64,000 nt of DNA from Chrysaora quinquecirrha (Eukaryota; Cnidaria; Scyphozoa; Semaeostomeae; Pelagiidae). A program made the translations under genes and the position numbers. Positions 41,901-49,800 of this stretch are shown piece after piece; the first letter of the stretch is position 1, and every line of letters begins with the position of its first letter. The stretch is from NCBI GenBank assembly GCA_014526335.1, contig JACTAT010000046.1:45505-109504 (forward strand), read 5' to 3'. The notes below the pieces were generated by a model. That model did not search any database. It saw only the letters and a program-made list of their open reading frames with translations, and was not told the origin of the DNA.

Positions 41901-43615
41901 CACTTGTGTTCTTAATTTTATGAGCATTCTATGTTCCCGATTTCATAAAGGCTTGACCACAAAAAATGAACTTGGTGAAACTTTTTACTCCACACGGTCA
42001 AAGCCCTTATAAAATCGTGAACTTTGAATGCTCATAAAATTGATTATACAAGCACTGAGATAGCAAGACTTTGCACCTAGACTAATTTTTTGGTGCTTTA
42101 TATGATTTTCACTTCAAAAAGTGATATCTTGCAATTTCGAAACTTTTTTTTCTACCGAAATGATCTATAAATTGTAAATATATGCTAGATATTGCAATTA
42201 ATGTATGGGTAGATAAAGTACATTTCCAAAGGAAATCACTATATGTTTGCACAGTTCATAAAATTGGAACCAGGTGCAAAATTCAAAATATGCAGCGGTT
42301 TTGGAGGCAGGTATGGGGTGATAAGGGGATGAAGAATAGCTGGAACTGAAGGTGCTGTGGCATTGTACTCTGATCTAGCTGGCTGTTTTGCCAGAAGCTC
42401 AGTAAGGTTGGGGTTAGAGCCCCACCTACAGTAGCATCACAGCCAGGGTCAAGGTCTTGATAAGTTAACCTACTACAGAGATCCTAGTAACTAGCGTAAA
42501 CACACCATTTCACTTTCACTTTCACCTTCACCAACAATAAGAAACAGGCAGGGCTTAAACAAAGCCAGGTGTTTAGCTTGAGACCTCTTTTATGTTTTTA
42601 AAAGACTTTATTCTCCTCCCTCCCCTCCCTAAGATTTTCTCTCAGATTCTAGGGAATCGCCACTTCAAATTTTTTAGAAGGGGGCATGCCCCCCAGTCCC
42701 TGGGGGTTTGGGTTTTCATAATCACCAATGCTCTTATGTATTTCAACTTCATTTTTATTTCAACGTCATTTTTGCAGATTTAATTTTAAGTCTTGAAACG
42801 TTTCATTCAAGACATTTCAATTCTTTGATTTTTCTCAAAAATTTCAAAAGTTTCTTTGATTTTTCTCAAAAATTTAAAGTTGAAAAAGCTCATGGAATAC
42901 CAGGGTGAGTCTGACCAATTTTCTGCATCGAAGATTGTGCCAAAATATAAGGGCTCAGTACGGAGGAAACCTTTCTTTGCACTGAAGATCTTCTGGTAAT
43001 ATGCACCCAAATTCACCCTGGGTGGAATGGAATAGGCCCTGCTTAGCTAATGAAGCTTTTTGGGAAAGTAATTTGTCATTTAGAAGTAGAAACAATATAA
43101 TTGATGGGAAATCCACTGAATGAGTGAATGGGTAACATTTTGATTGAAAGATTGAGTACCTTTGAATATCTGTGACCAAAATTAGACGCATCAGACGATT
43201 ACAGAATTATTAGAAATATTGGTGGGCGATGCTTGTTGGCAGAACGATTCAGCTCCAGACGGGAGGCGGCCTTCCGCGGTTTCAAAATGAGCGAGCGGCC
43301 TGCGGTAATAAACTCCATAGGTACCCCACACGAGACAAAATTAACGGATAAAGAATAACTAAAACACCCTAAAAATACATCATAATGTAAGGGCAGTATC
43401 ACAAGATGTGTTCACAAGTTTCATTACAATTCCAAGATTGCTGGAATCGCCAAAATTTGATTGACAAAGTCGATTTTTTATGAAAGTCAAAAAGGACAGA
43501 CGACGACTTTCGGTCGCACGGTTCCCAACTTACCTCCCACACGATAAATATTGGATGCCGGTAGAATCTTTGACACAGGGGCAGAAGACTCGTAGCTTGA
43601 CTTGTGTTTAGACAT
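17831..43615 (-). CDS. MTA: MTA-like NuRD subunit (BAH-ELM2-SANT-GATA plus two C2H2 fingers), spliced gene, 3' side broken by assembly gap
   Basis: Exons (minus strand, high to low): 43534-43615, 41418-41485, 39771-39864, 38918-39044, 34201-34264, 33025-33136, 32244-32349, 31250-31349, 26257-26374, 25283-25353, 23944-24018, 23077-23135, 21710-21816, 20789-21045, 19835-19912, then a lysine-rich exon 17831-17973 running into the N gap. The first 15 have GT-AG borders and matching phases and give about 506 residues. Visible order: BAH about 24-163 (IYRVGDYVYVE), ELM2 about 164-281, SANT about 288-340 ([20 protein letters not shown]), GATA finger with C390, C393, C416, C419 followed by [11 protein letters not shown], then C2H2 fingers at 448-468 and 473-496. 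MTA proteins are scaffolds that recruit HDAC1/2 in the nuclear NuRD complex through ELM2-SANT; that role is inferred from family. The C2H2 pair is not part of the vertebrate MTA layout I know. The 19835 donor (phase 0) does not fit the 17973 acceptor (needs phase 1), so an exon is missing there. Two plus-strand genes sit in its introns. Confidence 0.9.
19125..19330 (+). repeat. Dispersed repeat, inverted copy 3 kb away
   Basis: GGCCCCAAATCGAATTTCC ... AACTGTAAGGCAAGATACA also occurs inverted at 22195-22400. Confidence 0.7.
19327..19797. mobile_element. MITE with GGGGGTACTTCAAT ends and GACCCAT words
   Basis: GGGGGTACTTCAATGTGTCC at the left, complement ATATTGAAGTACCCCC at the right. The interior repeats GACCCATTTGTATG / AACCCATC variants about seven times. 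Ends about 40 bases from exon 19835-19912. Confidence 0.7.
19835..19912 (-). CDS. MTA: MTA-like exon 15 (second half of second C2H2 finger)
   Basis: Acceptor TTCTTGCAG|AGT; donor CTCAAA|GTGAAA (moderate). Encodes [16 protein letters not shown] then a Lys-rich tail. Joined in phase 0 to the previous exon it completes a C-x4-C-x12-H-x4-H finger (C473, C478, H491, H496). That fit supports both splice sites. Confidence 0.85.
20789..21045 (-). CDS. MTA: MTA-like exon 14 (second half of GATA finger fused to C2H2 finger)
   Basis: Acceptor TGTACAG|AG; donor AAG|GTATTA. One unbroken 85-codon reading frame holds [20 protein letters not shown] and [10 protein letters not shown] (C416, C419) followed by a full C2H2 finger (C448, C451, H464, H468; [16 protein letters not shown]) and the first half of another (C473, C478). 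The join between the MTA finger and the C2H2 finger is therefore not a splicing guess. The GATA loop between C393 and C416 is 22 residues, about two longer than in vertebrate MTA as I recall it. Confidence 0.92.
21710..21816 (-). CDS. MTA: MTA-like exon 13 (linker and first half of GATA finger)
   Basis: Acceptor TTTTACAG|C; donor TTTG|GTAAG. Encodes residues 360-394, a Ser/Asn/Val-rich linker ending [11 protein letters not shown]390 and C393 form the first zinc knuckle of the GATA-type finger; CESC is the same motif as in vertebrate MTA. Confidence 0.9.
22786..22955. repeat. Near-perfect 170-base palindrome made of two Penelope-type 3' ends
   Basis: CATGACAAGCCTTTGATATT...AACGTTTCGGGAGAG on the left is repeated inverted on the right with a centre near 22870. 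The arms match the Penelope-like tail at 38310-38400, suggesting head-to-head or tail-to-tail joining. Confidence 0.8.
23077..23135 (-). CDS. MTA: MTA-like exon 12
   Basis: Acceptor TTGTAG|AAA; donor GCAG|GTAAGT. Encodes residues 340-358, [19 protein letters not shown], equivalent to KRLKAAEAxSKLKQVYIP, the linker between SANT and the GATA finger. Ends in phase 2. Confidence 0.93.
23594..23790. mobile_element. MITE with GTACCGGG words, diverged copy
   Basis: Ends GGGGTGACAGCTATTC and GAAGCTGTCATCCACCCCCA; shares GTACCGGGAAGCTGTCA and TTTTTAGCCTG with 37080-37312. The plus-strand ORF here overlaps MTA-like exon 11 only by chance. Confidence 0.65.
23944..24018 (-). CDS. MTA: MTA-like exon 11 (SANT)
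   Basis: Acceptor TTGCAG|CTT; donor CAG|GTAAAC. Encodes residues 315-339, [20 protein letters not shown] then KYVQQ. This is the conserved third SANT helix region of MTA. The longer plus-strand ORF across this place is a shadow. Confidence 0.95.
24290..24742. mobile_element. TA-flanked MITE, word AAGAACC reiterated
   Basis: Inverted ends CAGTAAAAACCCACATATAA and complement, TA on both sides. The terminal word recurs inside on both strands (GGTTCTTA at least eight times), irregularly spaced. Confidence 0.85.
25283..25353 (-). CDS. MTA: MTA-like exon 10 (SANT)
   Basis: Acceptor CTTAG|GT; donor TTT|GTAAGT. Encodes residues 292-314, [20 protein letters not shown] then QEF, matching SEAxLFEEALEKYGKDFxDIQQDF, the first SANT helices. 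Confidence 0.95.
26257..26374 (-). CDS. MTA: MTA-like exon 9 (ELM2-SANT linker)
   Basis: Acceptor TTTTTCAG|TTT; donor CCAG|GTGAGC. Encodes residues 252-290: [20 protein letters not shown], then [32 protein letters not shown] is diagnostic for MTA proteins, at the ELM2-SANT junction that contacts HDAC1/2. Confidence 0.96.
26697..27097. mobile_element. MITE, word AAGGAAC reiterated
   Basis: CACGCTTTTTTTTATAAGGA at the left and TCCTTATTAAAAAAAGCGTG at the right. Interior copies of AAGGAACTT or AAGGAACC. Shares backbone pieces (GTAGAAGGCC, ATTTGCAATC) with the element at 27397. Confidence 0.8.
27397..27951. mobile_element. MITE, word AAGCAAC reiterated
   Basis: Left CACGCAGTTTTTTTATAAG, right CTTATAAATAACGCTGCGTG. 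Same backbone as the 26697 element, but the interior word is AAGCAAC at nearly all corresponding sites. Confidence 0.78.
28595..30328 (+). CDS. Carboxylesterase/cholinesterase-like, secreted, probably GPI-anchored, intronless
   Basis: 577 residues from the first ATG (28595); an apparent extension upstream lacks an ATG. An N-terminal hydrophobic segment ([17 protein letters not shown]) is a likely signal peptide. Type-B carboxylesterase marks: [25 protein letters not shown], the oxyanion-hole motif [32 protein letters not shown]. Nucleophile Ser210 sits in GLSSGAG instead of the usual GESAGA; the probable triad partners are Glu335 (DADEG) and His450 ([12 protein letters not shown]). The hydrophobic C-terminus after SSAPCLRSQ suggests GPI anchoring. 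Family members hydrolyse carboxylic esters or act in adhesion; the substrate is unknown. An ATTAAA follows the stop at 30380. The gene lies antisense in the MTA-like intron 26375-31249. One unbroken frame may mean a retrocopy or simple intron loss; no poly-A tract is seen. Confidence 0.93.
   Translation: MARHKAYKMLLAFILSLVSAALGSGTVSTAIQGLGICRGIKETLLGKSVDVYKGIPYAKPPVGKLRFKPPEPITWSGVFNATKFGGICPQKPDFPLPPNIVGVEDCLYLDIYKPSTVSGKLPVMFWIHGGGYVSGSGHEFYDGRVLAAEYDVVVVTINHRLGVLGFFNIPGTETKGNYGILDQIAALRWVKKNIASFGGDPDKVTIFGLSSGAGSVSLLTLSPLTRNENLFKRAISQSGVASCPWAVRKPKTDKQAKKFGGSLGCADVKKMTECLRSKTVAEIMAAQLKINDLVSYLTAPNVDGHLLKDLPWDLERNNTLQVAAVEQMIGYDADEGTMFGALYKGSYFALPPSMVSKTYVQYAIKLETAERYPGQQDLFHQVALHEYTKYSSNSSLKWYESSSNFRSDFYFLSCINSFSDALVNTGKTVYRYKFTYMPKIPRYPFWKVAHAMENAFVFGFPFTGQEARLTANYTDEDKVVSRKVMKSWTDFAKHGKPGSNWPKYTASNKEYMNIGFNLTVERGYETRRMAFWNQIVPKLTKTAAPCKQDLSSAPCLRSQESLMLLSMAFALFLLFLR
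30380..30385 (+). promoter_or_regulatory. Likely poly(A) signal ATTAAA of the esterase gene
   Basis: ATTAAA about 50 bases after the stop codon, the most common variant of AATAAA. No better hexamer is seen nearby. Confidence 0.5.
30815..31215 (+). repeat. Tandem repeat, about 3.4 copies of a 118-base unit
   Basis: Each unit contains CTTGCCCTGGAACATTAGTC, GGTTTGCCCCGTTTGAAT and GCTCTTTGCAGTGCCACAGA. Ends 35 bases from MTA-like exon 8 (31250-31349). Confidence 0.9.
31250..31349 (-). CDS. MTA: MTA-like exon 8 (ELM2)
   Basis: Acceptor TTTTCTCAG|A; donor TTA|GTAAGT. Encodes residues 219-251: [20 protein letters not shown] then [13 protein letters not shown]. This is near-identical to the MTA ELM2 core ([21 protein letters not shown]). 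The intron to the next exon (26375-31249) contains the carboxylesterase gene on the other strand. Confidence 0.95.
31950..32230 (+). repeat. Dispersed repeat with GGGTATAAATTCCGCC and CTCTGAGGAGTGTCAG
   Basis: Related copies at 40840-40960, 44060-44210 and inverted at 50095-50390. It carries a TATAAA and a following AAGCTTT block, reminiscent of a retroelement promoter, but the family is not identified. Confidence 0.5.
32244..32349 (-). CDS. MTA: MTA-like exon 7 (ELM2)
   Basis: Acceptor CTTTGCAG|TTG; donor CAAG|GTTAG. Encodes residues 184-217 with [20 protein letters not shown] then A, matching the family pattern W-x-P-x-x-x-L-x-D-K-Q-x-D-Q-F-L-V-x-A-R. ORFs on the plus strand here are antisense shadows. 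Confidence 0.92.
32466..32933. mobile_element. MITE, GGCCTGGGTCGGG family, TA target duplication
   Basis: GATCTTTTCAAAGAGGCCTG ... CAGGCCTCTTTGAAAAGGTC flanked by TA on both sides (32464-32465, 32934-32935). The interior is longer than in the copy at 11868. Confidence 0.8.
33025..33136 (-). CDS. MTA: MTA-like exon 6 (BAH-ELM2 junction)
   Basis: Acceptor CTTGCAG|GAC; donor TCAG|GTATAT. Encodes residues 146-182 including [20 protein letters not shown] and [30 protein letters not shown] is a hallmark of MTA proteins at the end of BAH and start of ELM2. Confidence 0.95.
34201..34264 (-). CDS. MTA: MTA-like exon 5 (BAH)
   Basis: Acceptor TTTTTCAG|A and donor GAG|GTGACT. Encodes residues 125-145, [20 protein letters not shown] then E, equivalent to GKCSVTLLNETESLKSYLERE in vertebrate MTA. 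The intron between this exon and exon 4 (34265-38917) holds the plus-strand peptide gene and a Penelope-like fragment. Confidence 0.9.
35906..35913 (+). promoter_or_regulatory. Possible TATA box (TATTTAAA) of the cationic peptide gene
   Basis: TATTTAAA lies 83 bases upstream of the ATG, leaving room for a start site near 35940 and a short leader of about 50 bases. TATA-driven compact promoters are common for inducible secreted-peptide genes; position is the only evidence here. Confidence 0.35.
35989..37476 (+). CDS. Cationic two-cysteine peptide precursor (antimicrobial-type), three exons
   Basis: Exons 35989-36040, 36454-36546 and 37397-37476, GT-AG borders, both introns in phase 1. The 74-residue precursor has a signal peptide ([17 protein letters not shown]), an acidic propeptide (residues about 19-46, with [15 protein letters not shown]), a Lys-Lys pair at 47-48, and a 26-residue C-terminal peptide starting DPVAG and rich in Arg: [13 protein letters not shown], then TLGGRCGP and stop. 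The last part carries nine basic and one acidic residue and two cysteines (C60, C72). This signal/acidic-pro/basic layout is typical of antimicrobial peptide precursors, in which the propeptide neutralises the peptide until cleavage. Damicornin-type coral peptides have six cysteines, so this is not one of those. The second donor, G|GTTTGC, is weak; reading through it gives a 60-residue product ending [10 protein letters not shown]. Antisense in an MTA-like intron. Confidence 0.72.
36783..36842. repeat. 60-base hairpin in peptide-gene intron 2
   Basis: AATCAAGATAACATAAGAGA faces TCTCTTACGTTATCTTGGTT across a short loop. Confidence 0.75.
37080..37312. mobile_element. MITE with GTACCGGG words, in peptide-gene intron 2
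   Basis: TGGAGGGTGACAGATA and GCTGTCACCCTCCA at the ends; GTACCG-type words about nine times. A diverged copy is at 23594-23790. Confidence 0.75.
37720..38260 (+). repeat. Degenerate tandem repeat downstream of the peptide gene
   Basis: Three copies of TTTGCTGTTTTCGCTTTCAC ... GAGCTTTTGCTAGCGC, spaced 190-250 bases, and two of CTTGAAGTACAAGAAAGTAA. It may form the 3' UTR of the peptide gene; AATAAA is at 38045. Confidence 0.8.
38310..38790 (-). pseudogene. Penelope-like element 3' fragment (GIY-YIG endonuclease end)
   Basis: Minus-strand translation gives [18 protein letters not shown], then [15 protein letters not shown], a stop where family members have Trp, then [20 protein letters not shown]. 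This is the YIG half and C-terminus of the GIY-YIG nuclease of Penelope-like elements. The trailing AACGTTTCGGAAGAGATCC block also occurs at 22786-22955. Lies in the same MTA-like intron as the peptide gene. Confidence 0.75.
38918..39044 (-). CDS. MTA: MTA-like exon 4 (BAH)
   Basis: Encodes an acidic stretch ([17 protein letters not shown]) then [12 protein letters not shown], matching the MTA motif HRELFLSRQLE. Two acceptors are possible 9 bases apart (39044 after TTGACAG, or 39035 after ACTGCAG). Both keep the frame, so isoforms differing by three residues are possible. Donor AAG|GTATCT, phase 2. Confidence 0.9.
39771..39864 (-). CDS. MTA: MTA-like exon 3 (BAH)
   Basis: Acceptor TTTACAG|ACT after a T-rich tract; donor A|GTATGT. 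Encodes residues 51-81, including [18 protein letters not shown] and ADKHA. This is one of the most conserved BAH stretches of MTA proteins (KVVCFYRRRDIS in vertebrates). Confidence 0.93.
40205..40325 (+). repeat. Tandem duplication of a 46-base unit
   Basis: GAAACTAGCTGAAACTGCCT then GAAACCACTTGAAAC, twice; a further inverted piece AAGTTTCAAGTGGTTT follows. Confidence 0.85.
41418..41485 (-). CDS. MTA: MTA-like exon 2 (BAH)
   Basis: Acceptor TGCAG|AT and donor AAG|GTAATT. Encodes residues 29-50, [20 protein letters not shown] then TK, the BAH segment that reads YVYFE...PYLIRRIEEL in vertebrate MTA. Phases match the exons on both sides. Confidence 0.92.
42357..42535 (+). mobile_element. tRNA-derived SINE, diverged copy
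   Basis: Same order of motifs as the 48063 copy: GGTGCTGTGGCATTG, a decayed B box (GGTTAGAGCCC), CATCACAGCCAGGGTCAAGG and CTAGTAACTAGCG. Older by its substitutions. Confidence 0.75.
43534..43615 (-). CDS. MTA: MTA-like exon 1 (start codon, BAH N-terminus)
   Basis: ATG at 43615-43613. An in-frame TGA lies 30 bases upstream, so the start is fixed by sequence. Encodes residues 1-27, starting [16 protein letters not shown] and ending NIYRVG, which aligns with the conserved MYRVGDYVY start of MTA BAH domains. The first about 22 residues are an extension compared with vertebrate MTA. Donor G|GTAAGT leaves phase 1; the split codon becomes Asp28. Confidence 0.9.
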
Positions 43616-43872
43616 TTTCAGAGCAATATTAGACTGTTTATTTCAGTGCCATTGCATATCAAAGTTCTTTAAGCATCGAATTTTGCAGGAGAAAGCAAAA
43701 CTGTAATCTTATCACAAAAGACAATATGGCAGTCATGCAGTTTTGCCTACGTCATCAACCCCCCTCGAAGATAAAGCGAAAATCAAACAAACAAAGAAAA
43801 TAGTTCATTGGAATCCTGTCGGGTTGTTTTGTCCGAATACGGACACTTATGATATCACTGAGACAGTGTGGT

Positions 43873-46800
43873 TCAGTGTGGCTGTTGTCCTGCTTTCTGA
43901 GGTTCCTCTACCTGGACCATGAATGGCACTTATTATTATTATAAAGGTCCATTAGCAGTACAATGCAATATCGGGGAAGCAAAAGCGCAAACTCCTCCCT
44001 TGCGCCCCTAAAAACGGCAACTTGTGTCTTCCACAGCCAAGCAACGTTAACCGCACCGCTCTGGGTACTGGGTATGAATGGCTGTTTAGTCAATTGTTTC
44101 CATTTGTTTCAGACGCTTGTACTCTGAGGAGTGTCAGGAGAAAATAAGCTTTTAAGTACGATGTTTCCTCTGTTTATCGCAATTTTGAAGTTCTGTACAA
44201 CTCAAAAGTAATCTGAATCGAACCTGATTACAGTAACATTTTTATCTTCATCACATCACATTATCTGCAATATTATTTGGTAGACCTTGGTGCACAAGTC
44301 AATTACACTTCTTTTAAATAAGCAACCGTGCAATAAGCAACTAGGGCCAGGCCTTATTTTAAGTAAATTTTATCACTGCACATTTGCACAAATTAGGTAT
44401 AGAATCAGAAATGAGTTTGAATCAAAATGCAGCGGATTTTACGCAGGGCCGTCCCTAGAACTTTCAAGCAGGGGGGGGGATTGCCGAATTTCAATTTGTT
44501 TAGAAGTGTGGGGGAACTTAAAAATAAAAATATTCACAAAAGACTCACTCGACTATCTAGCGGGTCCGGGGCATGCTCCCCGGGAAAATTTTGAGAATTA
44601 TTGATCTAGAATCACTCTAATGACCATTTCGGGACCTATAAATTACGATTTGAGCCACTATCCAGTTTGCCCATCCAATAGAGATCGACGTTAAGGATGA
44701 CTATGACTGATTAAATTGATTGCGGGATGTTGCAACCTCATAAGCTTTAGAGCTACTGGACCATTAAGAAATAGAGGTGTTCAGGTATACATACAGTAGA
44801 CTGTCGTTAATAATCAGTCATAAAGTAAGGGCTGGGTTGGATGTATGATACTCAATAGTGCTAATTATTGTGAAGACCCAAAGACGTCGTCAAAATTCAT
44901 ACACAGGTCACAAAGAAGACACCAAAGTTCTAAGCGATTTATCTTTCTTGATCCGTCCTTTTTGCATGGGAAATTGTTCCTTTAACTAACTTTCAAATGC
45001 TAGGTAATATATACAACAGGATAGGACTTTGTTATCGTTCAGTTATAATATGATACGATGCAAGGAAGTTCCAATGAGGTTATTGCTTGCGATAGAAATA
45101 TTTTGGACCTAAGTTCTGTCAGCTGCCAACAACGCCTGCATTAGAGAAAAGTTGCCAACAGGCTTGAGGCCAGGCGGGTGCCGCACCCCCATAGCGACGG
45201 CGCTAATTGTATAGTCCCTGGAAAATGTTGAGAGTTGAGATTGCTAGAACGGCATTGTCGGCCAATATTAATAAGAGAAAGCCAGAACAAAGAATGCAAA
45301 AGAACAGCTAAGAATGCTATTTATACAGCAAGTCGCAAATCACTCTCACTGGATGCTTCTTTCAGATTAGCTTGATCAGTTTTTTTCTGACATTTGTTCT
45401 TGTATACTTAAATGGCTTACTTTTTTGCAAGGTCAATTTATTACTGCACATTTTTCCATTTATCACTGCACAATTTTGTTTTATCACTGCACAAATTGGT
45501 TATCACTGAGCCTTAAAATAAGGCCTGACTAGGGCTGAAGTGACGTGAACATTAAGCAACTCGAGGGCTAAATTGAATTACTGTAAGCAACTAAGAAGTC
45601 CAACAACCAAGCTTATACGCTTTCTTGTGGTTAGGAAATTGTTCGCTCTTGTGTTTTGCATGTTGAAGTTCGTTAAAAGCTAACGTTTTTCCACTTACTG
45701 TCTTCCAAAAGTCGTGTTGTAGACCTAACAGCTGACGATTTTGACCCGCAAAGTCAGGGGTGGTTGTTAGGTAAAAAAAAATGTTAAGCAACTTTTCAGC
45801 AACTTTGAGGGAAACAGATTTGAAAATCCAGGTAGAATAACCACCCCTGGTAATGTATGTACAGAGCAGTGGACGGTGTGCAGTACAGTGGAGGGATATC
45901 GTCAGTACGGTGGTGGAATATCATCAGTACGGTGGAGGATATTCAGTACAGCGGAGGGATATCATCAGTACAGTGGAGGGATATCATCAGTACAGTGGAG
46001 AATGTACAGTACAGCGGAGGGATATCATCAGTACAGTGGAGGGATATCACCAGTACAGTGGAGAATGTACAGAAATGTGGAGGGATATCATCAGTACAGT
46101 GGAGGATAATCAGTACAGCGGAGGGATATCATCAGTACAGTGGAGGATTCAGTACTGTGGAGGGATATCATCAGCACAGTACAGTCAGTATACTGAAAAA
46201 AAAGGAAGATAGCTTTACGGTTCTCTTTACAACAAATGAATTTCTTAGTTAATCTTACAAAGCAAATGATCATGATGCATAGTCATTTTTTAAAAGAAAC
46301 CTCTTATAAGAAACTGCAGAAGCCCTCATGAATCTTACAAACTTAAGTATCCTTACAAGAATTTATGCACCAAAATTTCTTACAAAAAAAACGAAGGTAT
46401 CAATTGTGGAGTTAAGAGAGCTTCAGACAAGACAAAACTATATGAAGAGAATACAACAAAGAAATTCAGAAGGTTTGTAAACATGCATATTATTCTAATA
46501 CAGAATTTTATTCTACTATTATTTTATCTTTGCCAATTTCACCCCTCGACGTCCACATGCAACGGTGATAAACAGTGTAAAGGTTGGTACCTGGCCTAAG
46601 GTACGGAAACACATGCAGTTTGATTCCCACATATGTCACAGATAAGCTCCAATAAGAGCGAAACGCGTCTGGCATTTGAGAATGGGGCGGCTGGTGAAAT
46701 TATCAATGTTCATTGCGTTTTATAACGACTACGTGATCAAATTGCAGCTTTTATTACAGTCAAAATGTTTCTCTCCAGAAAAGGCCACCCAACCCACCCC

Positions 46801-49800
46801 CGGACCCGCCCCTGCTATGGTGTACCCATTTACGAACCATCATTAAAACATATACATAGGTGAAATCGGCAATCACCGGGGGTGAAAATCTTGGCAAAAT
46901 GAGTTGAGTCAGATTATACAACTATCTGCTAAGATGATTAATGTTATCGCTTACTCTAATGTTCGGATTCGCTCTTGGATCAAGAAAGCTATCATGATCA
47001 GCGACACTACGTCCAACTCTAGTTAATATCAATATTACAGTCATGAATCCCAATACAATCAACAGTATTAACACCGCAACTCGCTTGAATGTGATATTCG
47101 GATCATCTCTGGCGTACTTCACTTTCTTTTGTAACCTGTAATCAAACAAGAGTTAATAACAATTTTTTTCGTTTTTATTTCATCAGTAATGACTTGTAGC
47201 TTTACAGCTACGTCGTCATATTTAACAGTAACAACAAAACATCAGCTAAGTAATTAGCAACTTAACTCTTAAAAACTGATAAAAAGACTGAGTATACAAA
47301 GCTAAAACGAGTGACATCAAAAATTTAAAATATACTTTTAAAAAAATCGTTTTGTACAGTAGTATAGCCGGGTTGCGTTATACTTGTGTTTCATGCGATC
47401 TTAAAAATTGCTAGCATTTGTCTTCAGAGTCTCGTTAAGTTTTTTTCCGTAAATGGTCATACTTTTCACAGACAAGTTAGAAGTGGACCCCTTTTATCTG
47501 ACATTCATCATTTTTTTTTAGAAAATTTCACCACCTCCACTTAATTAAATTAATAATCCAGGCAGTGGTGTAGTTCAGTATCATTTTAAAAAACTTGTTG
47601 AGTACAACTGTTTGGGGTGGCGGGTACGCTGCGTGGGATGTCCCCCTCATGATGCAGGCCTTGGACTGCGGAGATCGTTTCCGTGGTTAGGTGTGGCGTC
47701 TGGGGGTTCCCTCGCGCGGCGTCGACGCCATCCAATTCTGTGTGGTGGGCGTCGCTTCCGGCCTCACTGGGAAGGTCCGATTGTCTTGTTTTTGTTTTAG
47801 CCTGGCTAATAATTGTAAATATATTCTTTTTTTTTAGATCTATTAACAAAATTTTTTTTTGTAGGCTTAAATTAGCTGTAATTTAGCTATATATTTTTAT
47901 AATTGCCTACGTAAAATAAATTAATGATGATGATGATGATGTAATAGCACAATCTACTTGAAGAAAATGTGTGTGCTATGTTGAAAAGGATGTGTAATAA
48001 ATAATGTAAGTTATGAGGTGCTTCTTCTGAAGAAACATTAGAAAGTATCGATTTAAAAATTAACGTAGGTGCTGTGGCGTCGTGGTGTAATCCAGTTGAC
48101 TCGTGGTGTCAGAAGCTCAGTGTGGTCAGAGTTCGAGCCCAGCCACGGTAGCGTCACAGCCAGGGTCGAGGTCTCGACTTAGTTAACTTACTACTGAGAT
48201 TCTAGCGACTGGCGCTAAAACACCATTTCACCTTCACCATTTACAACATAAAAAAGACCCCCCTTTAAAAAATCTATGTCCTAGAAGACTCTCAAATTTA
48301 CCCCTTTCTCAGAGAAGAATGGATAAGCATGAGGTCTTATATTGCTTCAGAGTCCACCCACCGGGATTTGACCTCGTAAATACTCCAACCAAACATACGC
48401 ATCCTACTAATAGAGGTTTGGTCAATGGCCGCCGTTTCTGTCAACCCATTGTTTATCACAGGTCTTACGAAGGGAATTCTGGGAATAATTTCCTTAGCTA
48501 CGAATTCAACGTCTACAGCTATGTAAAATACGTAACTAAGGAAATTATTCCCAGAATTCCTTTCGAAAATCCTTAATGAAAACAGTAGACAAAAACCGGC
48601 GGCCATCTTTGCGAAAGCGTCTTTTCCAACGCAAGCTTTCTTTGAACAACTGTTAAATAGTTACCCATTCAGCTTTGAAATCCAATGCCGTATTCCTTTT
48701 CGCCTGTATTTGTCTTCATCGTGGTCAAAATACATGTCTATTTTCTCTTCTTTGCGTGTGTCAAAGATTTTTCCAGACGATTGCACTAAAAAACAAACAG
48801 AATGATGTAGTTCTAATAGCAATTTATAGATTTCGTGCAACTCAGCGGAAACTTTGAAAATAAAACTGCAAATGTCTTAAATTCCAATAATGCACTGTCC
48901 TGGGATGCAAGTCTCAAGGCCAGTGGATAATTGCCATAATGTTGAAGTTAATTCTTTTTTTTATCTTTAATCAAACTTTATACACTCTTTTTTTTTTATA
49001 AGAATAAAGTTTATAAGAATATTGAGCCTCAGAATCATCCAATTTTTAAGAATATTGTAAGAATATGCTCAGCCTCAGCTCGCATATTTGTGCCTCATTT
49101 TTCAGCAGTTGCCTGTTTTGCAATGTTAAAAAGAAACTTCATGATTGTTAAACAACATTCTTATTGTTATAATAGTTGAATTTTTCTTTCGCTTCGCCAT
49201 TTCCTCGTAATTTTTCTTTTAACTATGTTCCCCTGAAACCATATCATGTTTGAAAAAATAAGAATACTTTAAGAATATTTTCAGGCTCAAAACGGAAATT
49301 TCTTAAGAATATCGAGGCTGGGCAAAATTTATAGTATTCTAATAAAAAAAAGAGTGTACACGATACTATTTCAGCAAATTAAAATACATTCTAAGTAAAT
49401 CATATAGATATAAATGGGTATACATCCTAACTAATTAAACCTAGCAGTGATGCTGTTCTTCCAAGGGGTCGTGTTCGGTACCTATTTGTTCAGAAGGAAG
49501 TTTTTGAGACCTAGTTTGAAGCCAGTTAGGGAATTACTTGTTCTAATACTGACTGTGGGATCTCATTCCAGACCTTAGCGGCAGAAAACTGTTGAGTGTT
49601 GGTGGTCTTGTTCGTGCGATTTAAGAACACCTTACCTGTTCTGGCGACGCGACACTCCTGAAAATATCCTGTTATGAAAAATCCTGAGGTGGCTATACGC
49701 TGCGACAAAATTGCCGCGACAAAGTGCTGCGACAATCAACTTACACGGAAAGAAGAATGGGTCCTAGAAAATTTTCAGAAAAACGCGCGAAAACAATGCA

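Noticed and set aside
45853..46252. Three overlapping ORFs of Gln/Tyr/Ser/Gly peptides
   Set aside because: Translations of the GTACAGTGGAGGG array in its three frames.
47612..47886. GC-rich ORFs on both strands, possible CpG island or gene
   Set aside because: No recognised protein and followed by an AT-rich stretch with a (GAT)n end, so more likely a truncated retroelement.
48063..48140. Possible functional tRNA gene
   Set aside because: A and B boxes are present but there is no cloverleaf stem pairing, and several diverged copies with a shared non-tRNA body occur; it is a SINE.
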